NCBI GenBank assembly: GCA_003439945.1
Contig: QVRM01001115.1
Span: 248,001 to 312,000, forward strand
Direction of reading: 5' to 3'
DNA from: Dermanyssus gallinae
Taxonomy: Eukaryota > Arthropoda > Arachnida > Mesostigmata > Dermanyssidae
DNA: 64,000 nucleotides
Each line of letters starts with the position of its first letter. Position 1 is the stretch's first letter. The position numbers and the translations under genes were made by a program. The notes beneath the pieces were generated by a model, which had not been told where the DNA came from, ran no database searches, and saw only the letters and a program-made list of their open reading frames with translations. Positions 14,206 to 25,949 of this stretch are shown piece by piece.

Positions 14206-14463
14206 CGGTCTCACTCGGACCCCTTTTGAGCGTGACTGCAAGCTTGTTTGGAATGCAGCTGTAACCGACTCGTTAGCCCCTTCGATGGTCGGTGTAGGCG
14301 CGGACCAAGCAGGTCATGCTGTAAGGTTAGCAGAGGCTAACAAATGCAGAAAATACTCTGGCGTTGCTTATTCGCACGAATGAGAAAAACAACTGTTTAG
14401 GGCATATTTTTAAACTGGGCTAATCCTGGGTCAGAAGTACTCGTTCACGCGGAGACAATTGTT
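14206..14463 (+). mobile_element. Fossil 3' end of a related retrotransposon, copy 1
   Basis: Translates, with breaks, to the end of the endonuclease region seen at about 58170-58330: FER-C-LVWNAAVTDSLAPSMV and an AEANKCRKY segment. It then jumps by an internal deletion to GLGxSxGxE-equivalent sequence and a shared trailer reading CTGGGCTAATCCTGGGT and GCGGAGACAATTGT. That trailer is also in the copy at 33370. It lies in the upstream intron, plus orientation, and is not functional. Confidence 0.8.
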
Positions 14464-15390
14464 TACTCCAAAAAAGCTAACATAGTAAATAAATAGGCTT
14501 TATGAAACAACCATTAAAAATAGTCGTATGATAAGGGCTTAGTCTAGGACGTGGCAGTCTTTTGCACGGCAGCGCCGTTCTATTTGCGCCACAAAAAAAT
14601 AGCCGAGTTAATGTAGCCGAGCATGCTGAATAAAGACGTCGTGCTCCATAAGCAAGAGTATTAACACAATCCTTAAGTACATTGCAAAACGTACACAAGA
14701 TAACACAGGCGACCGACAAGATAGACATTTTTTAATGCTGCTCCTGGTTGTTTTCAGAAAAGTACAATGTATATATATAATTTTTTGTGAAGAGGGATAA
14801 CTGGAAAATGCATTTGCGCACACGGACACCGCTGAGGAAACTCGTCTGCAAGCGAAGGCCGGCAGTGTGGAACTCCAACGCACTAAAAACCAGTTGTTTC
14901 CCCATCCTCCCAATTGGCCGGTGTTAATATTAATCCATATAGACTAGCACACGGTAATGCGGGTCTGCGCCCCATAATCATTGACGATCTATAGAGCACA
15001 CGCGGCCTACTTCGTTGGGTTGAGCCAGTGGCCAATAGAGGTCTAGCAGACGTTCACACCTTACAATTGTACTAATTGAACAAGAATAATAATACATAAC
15101 AATAGAGCCCTCCCGTTTACGGCTTTTTTTTGCTTCGGCTTTTTGTTTGTTAGGCCGAGCATAATTGTTTAATGACTCATATATTCCACACTGACAATAA
15201 CAATACTAAAAAAAAAGAAGTAGAAAGAAGAGGCAAATGAGAAAAAATAAAAAGTGCAGAAGAACGAGAGAATGGTAGTAGACAGTAGATGATAGCAGTA
15301 TTCGAGAAGGTACACACTGGCAAGTACTGTGCATATTACTGTTTGTACTTACGCTGGAGTTTTGTCGTTCGGCGTTTTTTTCTGTTGCAG

Positions 15391-15509
15391 GAGGAAGCCG
15401 TGGCATTCAGCGTCAGCCGTCGTTTGCCGAACCCATTGCCAATGTTACCGTTGCTGCGGGTCGGACGGTGACGCTCTCATGCGTTGTGGACAATCTGGGC
15501 AGCTACAAG
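15391..15509 (+). CDS. DIP/lachesin-like adhesion gene, Ig1 exon a
   Basis: First recognisable exon of a three-Ig cell-surface protein, 119 nt. It is preceded by a pyrimidine-rich tract ending TGCAG and followed by GTAAGC. It enters in phase 1 (two bases complete a codon) and ends on a full codon. The peptide carries the N-terminal strands of Ig1: a PSFAEPIANVTV strand-A region, the first disulfide Cys in TLSC, and NLGSYK just before the core Trp of the next exon. NVT is a potential N-glycosylation site. In arthropod DIP proteins the same NLGSYK-VAW junction is typical, which is family knowledge. DIPs are neuronal, usually GPI-anchored partners of Dpr proteins in synapse and cell matching. 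The exon for the signal peptide was not found upstream in the window. Confidence 0.9.
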
Positions 15510-16631
15510 GTAAGCGTTGTCACTCGTCTTGCACTAATAGGCAGTTTGCATGTTGTTGCCTGAACCCGCAGATACGTACGAGCAGGAACATTGTGCTCAT
15601 ATTATTGTGGGGTCACAGCAGTAGCGCCAGCAGTAGCAACGTATCCCTTATATGAGCAGAGCACTAGGAGAACAGAAACCGAAAACGAGACTCCTGCTCC
15701 TTACGACTTATAAAGGATGCAATGATGCATTTTAATTTTATAAATAGCACACTCATGACGTCCTTATATAGCAGTATATGTATATATATATATAGGGCCA
15801 GCACCGCAAAAGGTTGCCGGCAACATCTAGCTGGTAAAAAGCATGACAACGGTGGGGGGCGAGGGGGGCTGACAATTCGACTGACGAGATTTGGCAAACT
15901 TAGCTTTCACCTAGTATACAATTCGTTGCTATGACCGCACGACTGCTCCGACAACTGGGGTAGCGCTCACCAGGATCCGTCTCGTTCGCCCACACCCGCC
16001 TCTATATATATTTCAGCAGGCCCTTTGCACGCCGCTGGGGGGCGTTCTTCTTGTCCGTCCCGAATCGTTTTCCTCACACGACGGACACTAGTCTACTGTA
16101 TACCTTCTGTATCACCCCTCTACCCTCCGTCCCCCGGTGTGTCTCGCGCGCGTTCCTCGTCGACGATGCAGTTCATCGCTTTGCCTCCCCCCCGTTCCCC
16201 AGCTCCTTGCTGCCTCTATACTGCGCTGCCGCCCGCTGAGGATCTTATAGCCTGCAACTCCTCCTCAGGAATTCATACCCTATTCGATCGGAAGCTAGCC
16301 ACATGAGTTTTCTGCTGCTGCTGCTGCTGCTGCGGCGGCCGCTTGTGTTACACCAACTACCACAACACCAACAACAATAACAACACAAGCAACAACAAAA
16401 GTAAACATGGCGGACACACAGGCCAACTGCTTTTGTGTGGCCGTATGATCGCTAACACTGAGTCGAGAACAGACTCAAGTCACAAACTTTGAACGAACGA
16501 AGGCCTAGTCTTACGGAATTTATTGCTCCACGGCAAAAGCGAACTTATCTAAAAGTTGCTTTTTGCTGTTCATCTCTAGTATGGCTTCCAATGAATAATG
16601 ACATTATCGAAATGTTTTATTACTAAGCAAA

Positions 16632-16633
<2 letters not shown>

Positions 16634-16699
<66 letters not shown>
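16634..16699. repeat. (AAT)n microsatellite
   Basis: About 22 units of AAT. Confidence 0.95.
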
Positions 16700-16700
<1 letters not shown>

Positions 16701-16985
16701 CATAAAAACGACCTGTTTGTGCTATGAGGACTCATATTCCCCGCGTGGATGCGGGTTATGTATGTCATAGAAAAGAGGTAAAAAAGGTTACCCATGTTAT
16801 ATTCTAGTTAATGCCTCACAATACGGTTTACCTGGTGTTCGGAAGAGCCTTACCTCATGTCGAAAAAAACCAAAGCGTGTTTCCCTACGAACTCACAGAT
16901 TTGTGTGGCCACAACTTTGTCATGGCGGAGTTAGCACAAACAACTATCCTAACTATGTAGTGACAACCTATTGTTTGTTATGAGA

Positions 16986-17178
16986 GGTTTCGGAAATGCA
17001 TGATGCACATGCGTCACTAGCAGGCTGTGTGACTGGTGTGGGACCCACATACCCACTGAACCCGGTCTCCATTTCACCCCAGTCTCTGTATTACTTTGGC
17101 ATCACTTGGAAGTCGTGGGAGAGGCGTCTCTGCCGTTCTTCTTCACACAGCTCTATCTCTGTCTATCATCCTGCATGT
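16986..17178. repeat. Dispersed 200-bp repeat C, copy 1
   Basis: Matches 29101-29299 over its whole length: GCATGATGCACATGCG, CACATACCCACTGAACCCGG, GTGGGAGAGGCGTCTCTGCC and CTATCATCCTGCATGTT. The two reading frames drift apart through indels, so it is not kept for coding. Class unknown. Confidence 0.8.
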
Positions 17179-18569
17179 TGACCTGCGGGTGAATGGGAGA
17201 ATTTTGCCATTTTATAAAACGACCTGTGAAAGTGCGTCGAGACTATAAGGGCCCGGCTGCTCCATCTCCTCTCTTGGCTTCTCGTCTTGACGACTCTCCC
17301 GGGAGACCCGCTCAAGCCTCTCCCGTCTCTGCTGTCTTGGGTGTACAAAACGACGTCGAACAAGTTCGTCACTTCCCCCGATGCCTCCGCCAAAGTCATC
17401 ATATAGGTGACCACCTCACTGATGGGCCGGCCTCTCACAGCGGTATCCTGCTTTACCTAACAATATAGCTAGTGACGGGAGTTCAACAGGAAATCTGAAT
17501 TAATGTCCGGGGCGCCTGTGTAAGAGTTTTTCGCAAAAGGGGTCAACCAGTTAATATTGTTGAACGCCTTTTTTAGCCAGTTTGCCAGCCAAAACATTGC
17601 CACCAGGGTTTATAAGATACGTCTAAAAACTCGTATTACGACTTTTAATTGATTTGTTTTAGAGACCTCTACTTTACTACACGTGTGTGCAGAACGAAAC
17701 GTTTCTTATTGCGACCTATAGGGACACCTGACTACAGCTAGGATGATGGTTGTCTGTTATAGGAACACGCCCTGCGGTGAATCTGTTAGTTGTGATTATC
17801 CCTACATACAACCATTAGAGAGTATCATTTGTATTGTATCACACTATTATTGTATATCACCTCTATATCACATCATTGTTTTTCTGAAAACTCAAACATT
17901 GTAAGACACAGTTCCAATATTAAACCACGTTGTCAATTACGATGATGATGATGTTGATTATTATTATTATTATTCAGAGCGCACGCTACCGAGTTGTCGT
18001 GATTGTTATGACAGCTTACCACCATTGTGGGGCTGTTAACGCATATCGGAAGGCTGAGCACAAAGAGTGAGGGAAATCGAACGCGAGGCCGGTGGTAGGG
18101 AGTGCAAGTTGACCGGAGATTGAAGGCGGACCGGAAGAGAGTTCGCATTTGAACTTTGCATCTTGGCCGGCCGTCCGGGTGGCCGTCGGTGCATCCGCTT
18201 GCCCAATCGCTGTCTGGACGCTGCCCAGACAGGGCTCTGTACGCCTCTCGCCGCCGAATTGTTCGTTGTCGCGAGATCGGCCGTACGTTTTGAGCCGAGG
18301 GAAGTAGAGTCGTTGTTTTTGCCATCCTCTTTATTCTTTCTATCTTCCTCTGTTCAATGCGGGGCAACACTGATTCACAATGGTTTTGCTTCTGCACAAT
18401 AGAAACAAACGGACGAAACGCGCGTTCTCTTCTCCAGAGTGACGACAACGACGAACACCGCGGTAGTGCTGATGATGATGATGATGATGGTTACGACAGG
18501 CATAGATGGATGCGAAGATTGCTACTCGAGGGTCAAACGTGGTGTTGTCTGGGCTGATCTATGCTGCTC

Positions 18570-18680
18570 TAGCTGTTGTTGTTGTTGTTGTTGTTGTTGC
18601 GGTGGCTGTTTCTATTGTTGCTTTTGCTGGAGTTGTTGTTACTGCTACTGTTGTTGCTGCTGCTGCTGTTGCTTCCGTTG
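18570..18680. repeat. TTG/CTG trinucleotide tract
   Basis: GTTGTTGTTG runs mixed with GCTGCTGCTG. Open frames are Val/Ala/Cys-rich artefacts. Confidence 0.85.
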
Positions 18681-19610
18681 CTTTATGTGTAAAGGTTTTC
18701 TCGTATAATAACATTATTATTATTATTATGATTCGTAGCCGCTATTGCTGCTGCTTGTCTTTTTCCTTTTCTAGAGGCATGACTGAAGTGACAAGGACAG
18801 CCTATGCGTTTGGTAGATGACGTCTGACAAACGCTTGCGCTTCACCGAAATATGACTGACGTACTTCTCTTAATGTGAGAAATGCCGTGAGAAATACTTG
18901 ACGCTCGGTTGCTCGCGAAAACTCCTATTGAAGTCGAATGAAGCAGACAAAGCCTGCATCGGCGAGGAGGCGGCAGCGGCAAGTGGGGGTGACAATCTCG
19001 AAGCTTCTGTGTGGATCGAGGGTAGACCGGGACGAAAAGGAGGTTGAGAGGCAGCGACAATTTCGCCGCCCATTGACGCGCCGAACCTCACCAGGCCTTA
19101 CCGCAGTGGCTGGCGCGGGTAGGAGTCAAAACAGTCAAAGAAGTCGTCGCTTTTGTTGTTTTTGTTGTTGCGTGTTGCTGTTGTTGTTGCTACTACTTCT
19201 GCTGGCTCAATGGCACTAAGAAGCGCCCAGTGTGAAGGCGTTAGAAGAAGACCGGGCGCACACAAAAGCATGCAAAACCCCGCTCCTTCCGTCGCTGCCG
19301 CTTGTGCGATCACGTTGTTGTTGTTTAACAAAGAGGCAGCAAGACATCCGACATAGCGGCTCACCGTTAACTGCATCCGGCTGCTATCTATACTTTTGGT
19401 ATTTGTTTGACACATGTTGCGATTGTGGATGTTGCTACTGTTATTGTTGTTGTTGTTGTTGGGGTTTGATTGACCAACAACAACAACAACTTAGCCATCA
19501 GGCATTTAGGTATGCTACGGTTTTAGAAATACGGGTTAGGCGGTTATTGGTCTATTATATTTAAATTAATCTCTTTATTTTTCTTTCTCTCTACTTTTCT
19601 CTCTCTCTCA

Positions 19611-19637
19611 ATATATATATATATATATATATATATA
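19611..19637. repeat. (AT)n microsatellite
   Basis: About 13 units after a CT-rich run. Confidence 0.95.
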
Positions 19638-19877
19638 CGTAAAGCAGAACTGTCCGGCCGTAATACAGTTACATGTCTACGGTTCCTTGCCATGCGTATG
19701 TACGCCGCGGAAAAGCGCAGCTATAACTTTGTTACGCACGTTTTTGTTTATCATCAAATACAGTTTAAACTGGATAGATGGATTGATGGATTTGGTATCC
19801 GCTCTGCATCCCTACGTTCATACACGTATCACCTTTTGTATATCAGAGACGCTTACAACGGCAGCATCAGCGGACTT

Positions 19878-19995
19878 GTTGAGATATCGAGGGTTTCGTC
19901 AACAATTTTTGTGGCAATATGGTCACTGATTCTCAGCGGTGTATGGTTTTGCGTATATTTTAATGGCAATCATGACCACGCCGCCATGCTAGGCA
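19878..19995 (-). mobile_element. SINE family A, copy 2, degenerate
   Basis: GAGATATCGAGGGTTTCG, then TTGTGGCAATATGGTCACTG and TTCTCAGCGGTGTATGGTTT, match the body at 10100-10195 in reverse. The head region (ACGAACCCG and ACCACGCCGCC) is in reverse orientation and much changed. Confidence 0.65.
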
Positions 19996-22142
19996 CGAAC
20001 CCGTTGCCTCTTCGTAAGTTTTCTCTGCATTCGACATAGGAAACCTACAAATAGAATAATAATTCGACGGGTAATCTAACGCACGTTAGCTGCCTACAAC
20101 AAATCATAATCACACATTTCAACATAATGTGTAAAAACGTAGAAAAACCAAAATAGCAAGCATCGTGTTATAATGTTCCTGGAAGCTACTGATTTCTGTC
20201 AACAATTTGGCAACAAAATCCGATGAGGTTCGCGAGACACAAGTGCAGATATGGGTAAATCAAAGTCTATTGATATTTCCTAGAAAAACAGTAAGGTACA
20301 TTGCATCTACTGCTCTCTAGCTCTACTGAATCTGCAAGAGCCAGCCGCCATGCAGGCCTTAATGCAGTGTGGCCATCCAGAGGTAAACTCGCAGTCTTGG
20401 TGAGCCAGTGAGTTGCTTGGCTAGACGAAAATCCGATAGGCGTCAGCGCAAGATGACGTCATGGCAGATCATCATTTAGGTGCCTGTTAGGGTGGCAGCA
20501 GGTGATTAAAGCAGAGAACCTGATCAGAGAAGGAGCGATGCCAACAAGGGGATGTTGCTTTTCTTCTGGGCCGAGGTTGGCTCTGAAGCGAAACGTCTTT
20601 TCGCACTTTCTCTCACTCACGTTCTCTCTCTCTCTCTCTAAAATACTATACAGGTCAGCCTTAGCCATTCCGGGACGAATGGTCTAGTCGACCGCTTAGC
20701 TAGGGCAGCCCTCGTCTTCGGAGCCCCTCGTCTCGGGAGCTTCTTTCTTCTCTTCCCATCTTTCTGTTTTTTCCACCCCCCTCTCCCCCTTCTCCCTGCT
20801 GTTTCTCTGTCGCTCGCGCTCTCAATCTCGCTCTTGCCCTCTTGCTCAATCTCTTGTCTAGCCGTCTTTAAAGCGAGCCCCGCGCCGCTCTCTGCTCTAG
20901 AAACTAGATGGTAAATTGTCCAAAAACAGCTAGGTGGTCGGCAGGAGCCGACCGTATAGGAGCTCGCTGCGAGAGACGGGATCATTGCGGCAACGTTCGC
21001 TCAATTGGCTAGTGCTATACGTCGTCGCACGGCACCATCGCCGCTGACTTTATTTGCCTCAGCCAGACAAGCGGGGGGGAGGCGGGTGGAAGCGGGTGGG
21101 AGGCGGGGGGAAGTAGGATAGTGGATAGAACTAGACAGCGGAAGTTGGCCCGAAGAACGATATCGGGCCTCTCCAATCAGCTGGCAGAGCAGACCGTAGA
21201 ACGGTGGAGTCTCGGCGATGCCAGCAACAACCCCAAGACGACTGCCGTACCGGGAAGAAGGGCCGTTTCGTTGTTGTCGTCGGCGACGTCGTTGTTGTTG
21301 TTGTTGTTGTTGTTGTGGTCGTCGCCCCCCCCCCCCGCTGCTGCCCGAGAAAAGAGCAATGGCATGTCGGCGTCGACCAAAGGAACCGATTCGTCCCTTT
21401 TTCTTCGTCCTCTTGCCTTTCTTCATCGTGTCGTTGTCGTCTTCTTCTTTCAGTCGCGGCTTCAATCGGGCTTGTTCGTTTTTGCCGGTCTCCTTGTCAC
21501 CCATTGAAAACATATGAATAATTTATAAGTTTTGCCGCAGAGTGCCGCAACATTGGACCAGGGCTGGATGTTGGGTAGGCGAACGGGTATGTGTGTCTGG
21601 GTGTGTGTGTGGGTATGCGTGTACGTCTGTGTTGGGTAGCCAGGGGATGCGGAGGCGATGCGCCGCTGTAAAGGGACTTGCGACATGACCGACATTGACG
21701 AGGTCCTCCTCCTGTTGCCCTGTCGGGTCGAAGCGTGTCGTAGTTGTCGTCGTCGTTGTGTTTCCAGCCGCAGCAGCAAAGTTCCTTCCTTCCTTCCCTC
21801 CGCCAAAGAAGCGTCCGTCGCCACCACTGCCGCTTGTCGACCCCGACTTGTTCCTCGGGCCACGGAATTGCCTTACAACTCCTTTCTACCGGCCGACCAT
21901 CCGGCCCCGACTCCCATCGTGCCCGCTTCCCCGCTTGCGTTCGTACACATACACGCACCTCAGAGAGATCTACACACACACATCTATACATGCATCCAAC
22001 TATACACACGACTACCACCGCAAGAGAGAGAGAGAGAGACGTGGGCAAAGAACATGGAGGTGACGGAAGAGAACAACGACGAACACAACGATGTGTGAGG
22101 CCCCATGTTGGAATGTAGGGTGACACACTGTCCAGCCAAGTG

Positions 22143-22176
22143 TCCGCCGGGCCACCAACGTAGGTGGCCCGGCGGA
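22143..22176. repeat. Very GC-rich 14-bp hairpin
   Basis: TCCGCCGGGCCACC pairs exactly with GGTGGCCCGGCGGA across the 6-base loop AACGTA. It is the strongest short stem noticed in the window. Function unknown. Confidence 0.85.
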
Positions 22177-22416
22177 GTATTTGGGGCCCCCTGAACCCAG
22201 GGCGCCGACATCGAGCTGGGTCGTTGTAGTTATAGTAGTACTTGTTGTTGTTGTTGTTGTAATACTCGCCAGTCCACGCCACTCAAACGTACGTACAGAG
22301 CATACGTGCTGTGCTGGACATACCTTGTCCTTTGTGTCGCGCAAGAGAAACAACAGCACACACTTGTTGTCGTTGCCCTTGCCGTTGTTGTTGTTGTTGC
22401 TTGGGTTGTTGTTGCT

Positions 22417-22510
22417 GCTGCTCTGGTGGCGGTTGTTGTTGTTGTTGCTGCAGCTGCTCTGGTGGCGGTTGTTGTTGTTGTTGCTACAGCTGCTCTGGTG
22501 GCGGTTGTTG
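22417..22510. repeat. Minisatellite, 36-bp unit, 2.6 copies
   Basis: GCTGCTCTGGTGGCGG followed by TTG repeats recurs at 22417, 22453 and 22489. Confidence 0.85.
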
Positions 22511-22776
22511 CTGTCCTCATTGTTGTTGGCGGCCGTAGTTTATTGCCTATTTACAACGTTCCGCTTGGTGCGCGGCTAAAGCGCGCTTCTGTCCCAAGTG
22601 GTGGCTGGTGGTGGACCCTGTTAGATAGCCCTATGTATTTCGCCCTCTCTCTCTCTCGCTCTCACTTATCCCTCCATTTCTCTCCGTCTGTCTGTTTTGC
22701 AAACTCTTCTCCTTCATATGGGCTTTCCGGTGGAATAGCTGGCTCATTCTACCGAGAGCTCACTCATTGTAGCTAA

Positions 22777-22823
22777 CCGATAAAAAACGTAGCTCACTCT
22801 AATGAGTGAGCTACTTTTATCGG
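22777..22823. repeat. Inverted repeat of about 20 bp
   Basis: CCGATAAAAAACGTAGCTCACTC and GAGTGAGCTACTTTTATCGG pair, with a small bulge, around a 4-base centre. A shorter related piece (GAGAGCTCACTCATTGTAGC) lies just upstream. Confidence 0.8.
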
Positions 22824-22920
22824 CAGACGCCTATCGGGAGGCCGACGTCGAACAATGATGCCGCCACAGACTTCGAACATAGTAGTCCAAAACCGATGCA
22901 TACGGTATTCTACAAGATGG

Positions 22921-22921
<1 letters not shown>

Positions 22922-22985
<64 letters not shown>

Positions 22986-23009
22986 TAGATAGATAGATAG
23001 ATAGATAGA
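22922..23009. repeat. Compound (TA)n(GATA)n microsatellite
   Basis: About 30 TA units (22922-22981) pass directly into seven GATA units. Confidence 0.95.
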
Positions 23010-24050
23010 AAGTAGAAACGCTCAGCCCTTCCCAAAGCAGCATCGGTACGATTAGAAAAACATGTTGTGGGATGTAAGAAATGATTATGCTTTATAGCTT
23101 TCAAACGAGGTTCGCTTATAGGTCACCTGGAATTTATGAATTTACATGTTGGCATTATGCATATATCTATAGGAGGGCGGATTTAAAATGTCTGATATGT
23201 ATTTATAAAAAATAATATTTATTTAATCTTCCATGAATGTTTTGCTCCCTTCAATACAGCTCCCGCCCGATGTAATGCACGTGTGCCACTATCTTTCCCA
23301 CTCTTCCAAATTTTTTTAACGCGTTTTTGGAATCCAGTTCATTTATCTTTGCAAAATTTTCTTTCTCTCCTCTCTCTCAAAACGTTTTTAGCAGTTTTTG
23401 AATTTTTTTTTATTTGTGGGAATAAGAAAGAAGAGCCATTTCGAAGGAAAAGGGAGGTTACGGAAATAATACTTTTTTGCTAGTCGGAAAAACAGTTAAA
23501 ATAAATTTGTGCTTGATCCCCATTTTGGCTTCTTAAAAATCGCCGAGCCTCGTTTTCTTCGCTCTTTTAAACCAAACTTAAACAATAAAGGCAGCCACTG
23601 ATTAATTTGTGTGTAGATCGTGAATAGCGGTTTTAGGCAAAACAAACCGGAAGAACCTGGCAGCAAAATTTTAAGTACTAGAACTTGCTTATTCGCTCTC
23701 GTATATATATATATATATATAGCACTTATGTTAAGCGTGCGTACAACATTGTTATTTGTACTGTTTTTAGCCGCTCTCGGCATATCATTTGAGAGGCAGT
23801 GCAGCGATCTCTTTGTAAGGATCAGACAAGAAGGTGCATGATACTTCGTACACGCCTGAGAGCACAGTCGACAGATGCACTATGTGCACTCCTCAAGGAA
23901 GTTCGTATTTGAACAGACCAAGTGATGATAGCAACGAACTATGTATCTGGTGTAGACGTGGCAATTGTCACATGCAAGACCACACCAGAGGTGAAAGGCA
24001 CTGAGAATATCCAGGTTTCCAACATCCCGTCGGACTGGTTCAACTTAAAC

Positions 24051-24189
24051 TTTTTCGGGCGGAGCCTCCGCTACAGCATTTAACGTCCACGGGTTTGCTT
24101 TCCCATTGCTTTGTACGATGGACCCTATAAATACAAATGTGCAACGGTGGGGATAGAACCCGTACACCTATGTGTCTCCTCCGGTCGCG
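24051..24189 (-). mobile_element. SINE family B, copy 1
   Basis: Shares TATAAATACAAATGTGCAAC, GGTGG and TGTGTCTCCTCCGG with 49239-49372, including the reversed B-box region (GATAGAACCCG). The tRNA-like head beyond TCCGGTCGCG is lost and replaced by unrelated TATA-rich sequence. Confidence 0.7.
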
Positions 24190-24267
24190 TATATATAGCT
24201 GCAGCGTTATGTGCCCCTGATATAAAAGGGTGATATGTGTACACGCACTTATCAAGCAAATAAATCA

Positions 24268-24270
<3 letters not shown>

Positions 24271-24312
<42 letters not shown>
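24271..24312. repeat. (AT)n microsatellite
   Basis: About 20 units, with one ATTAT break. Confidence 0.95.
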
Positions 24313-24565
24313 CCTGTACATGTGCGTATGTGCTCACACTGATCAACGTGTATGTTGGTCTCCCGGTTAAGCTGTGAAAGTACGACTGTTGTGTATGTTA
24401 TTTTCCACAGGATCGCAATTTTTACTTTTAGCTTTAACACGTCGCACACGATCTGCAGCTGCACTGGAATACCTGGGCAGTAAATTAATTTCTTAATAAA
24501 TGCTCACCTTCTAGTAGGGTTCCACCAGCAAAGAAACCGAATGTAGTTGACGGTAACGTCGACAA

Positions 24566-25027
24566 ATGGATAGTCAGCCTCTTTACGTATTCGCATCCTC
24601 CGTGACGGTGGACGATGGCGCCGCTGACCACTTCTGTGGGAAAACGGGTCGCGTCATGATGACCCCTTCGTTCATTGGCGCAGGCTTCTCTGCAGAGCTC
24701 ATCGTGGCGACTTATCATTTGCGTCAAGTTGGCAAACTCTCGCATGATGGCCTCGGTACACCGGCATCTCCCTCTTTCTCTTGGGACATATCACCCTACG
24801 TTATAATGTCCAAGTCGGAGCACGAAATGAGTGACCGGAGCAGCCTCTTTGGGACTCAATGGGCCGGTGCACTTGCGACGGTGCAACACATGACAAATGA
24901 TCCCGTCCAGTCAGTGCCAGCGAGTCACTTCATAGACTTCATGACTCGCCCAAAATTCGTTGCTTCCCGTTTCGCTGATACGGCGGTGGTGGCCCCATTG
25001 CAAAGTCACTTAACCGTTGCCGAGTAG
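24566..25027 (+). other. Unrecognised open stretch of 153 codons
   Basis: Open from ATG to TAG with balanced amino-acid composition, unlike the repeat-driven frames elsewhere. The opposite strand is also open over 24485-24745. I recognise no domain, no signal peptide and no convincing splice context. It could be a decayed transposon part or chance. Confidence 0.2.
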
Positions 25028-25335
25028 CGCAGCAGCAGCAGCAACACGAAAATCCAAAATAGAATTCCGCGACGAGTAAGTTAGGACTGTCTGCTAGTTA
25101 TTGTCCTGTTACCTTTACCTCATTTTTCCTATCACATCACGACCTACGTAAAGCAGAGCTATGCCCTCAAAAAGAGTGTGCTAAGGCGGAGCGCGCTTAT
25201 AGTAGTATAGCGGATGGCCTACACAAGAGTTTGGCTGTTTACCCGGTTTCACATGCAGTACGTGCGTTCTGACCTGTTGATCGAACACAAATCGGCGCGG
25301 TTCAATTGCATACGGCGTACACAGTCAGGGAAAGA

Positions 25336-25411
25336 AGAAAAACAACAACAACAACAACAACAACAACAGCAAACAACAAGGGCAAACAACAACAACGACA
25401 ACAACAACAAC
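25336..25411. repeat. (CAA)n tract
   Basis: ACAACAACAACAACAACAAC with single GGG and GAC breaks. Confidence 0.9.
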
Positions 25412-25907
25412 TAGAAGAACAGTAACGACAGCGAAACAGTACAACAATAATACAACAGAAACAATAGGCAAGGTAAGAACAGTCAAAATGTACTACTGGC
25501 AGCATACGAATCGAATAGAAAGTTCGTGGGGAATCAGACCCACTTCCGTACAAGAAAGTACACATGCATCTATATCGAAGCACAATAGCCGTCGCTGGGA
25601 AGCCAAAGAAAGCTGGAGCAGCCTGCTGAATTGTATTAAACGTATGTCTACCTTGGCAAACACAACACACGCACGCACCTTTATGCATTTATTCTCGAAC
25701 GTTTTTTTCTTTGTTTGCTATCTGAGGGGCAGTTTGTCAAAAACAACAAGGAAGTGCCTGCAAATCGGTTTCCAGATTTGCAAAGGGCACTGGGACGGCT
25801 GTAACAACATTTGCAACGAGCGCTCTTCGTTCACTTGTCTGCACACAATGCGAACCTTAGAAATCAAACGTCGTTTTGGTGATCAGAGTCTTTCGTTATA
25901 TATGTAC

Positions 25908-25908
<1 letters not shown>

Positions 25909-25946
<38 letters not shown>
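25909..25946. repeat. (AT)n microsatellite
   Basis: About 19 units. Confidence 0.95.

Positions 25947-25949
<3 letters not shown>

Larger units (their letters stand above)
1..15390 (+). other. Intron or 5' gene region upstream of the first visible exon
   Basis: No defensible coding exon was found here. The stretch holds CAA/ACA-type repeats (618-800), several (AT)n tracts, a decayed minus-strand reverse transcriptase, a tRNA-like SINE and a retrotransposon 3' remnant. GC-rich, low-complexity stretches near 8650-9110 and 11400-13650 give long open frames by composition only. The signal-peptide exon could be hidden here, because such exons are short and poorly conserved, but no candidate stood out. 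Confidence 0.55.

Noticed and set aside
17933..18448. 171-codon minus-strand open frame
   Set aside because: Ends in Asn/His repeats from a trinucleotide tract, Arg/Pro-rich elsewhere, with no known family or splice context.
21497..22282. 261-codon minus-strand open frame, the longest in the window
   Set aside because: Composition follows GC-rich and trinucleotide repeats, several frames on both strands are open over the same DNA, and no domain is recognised.
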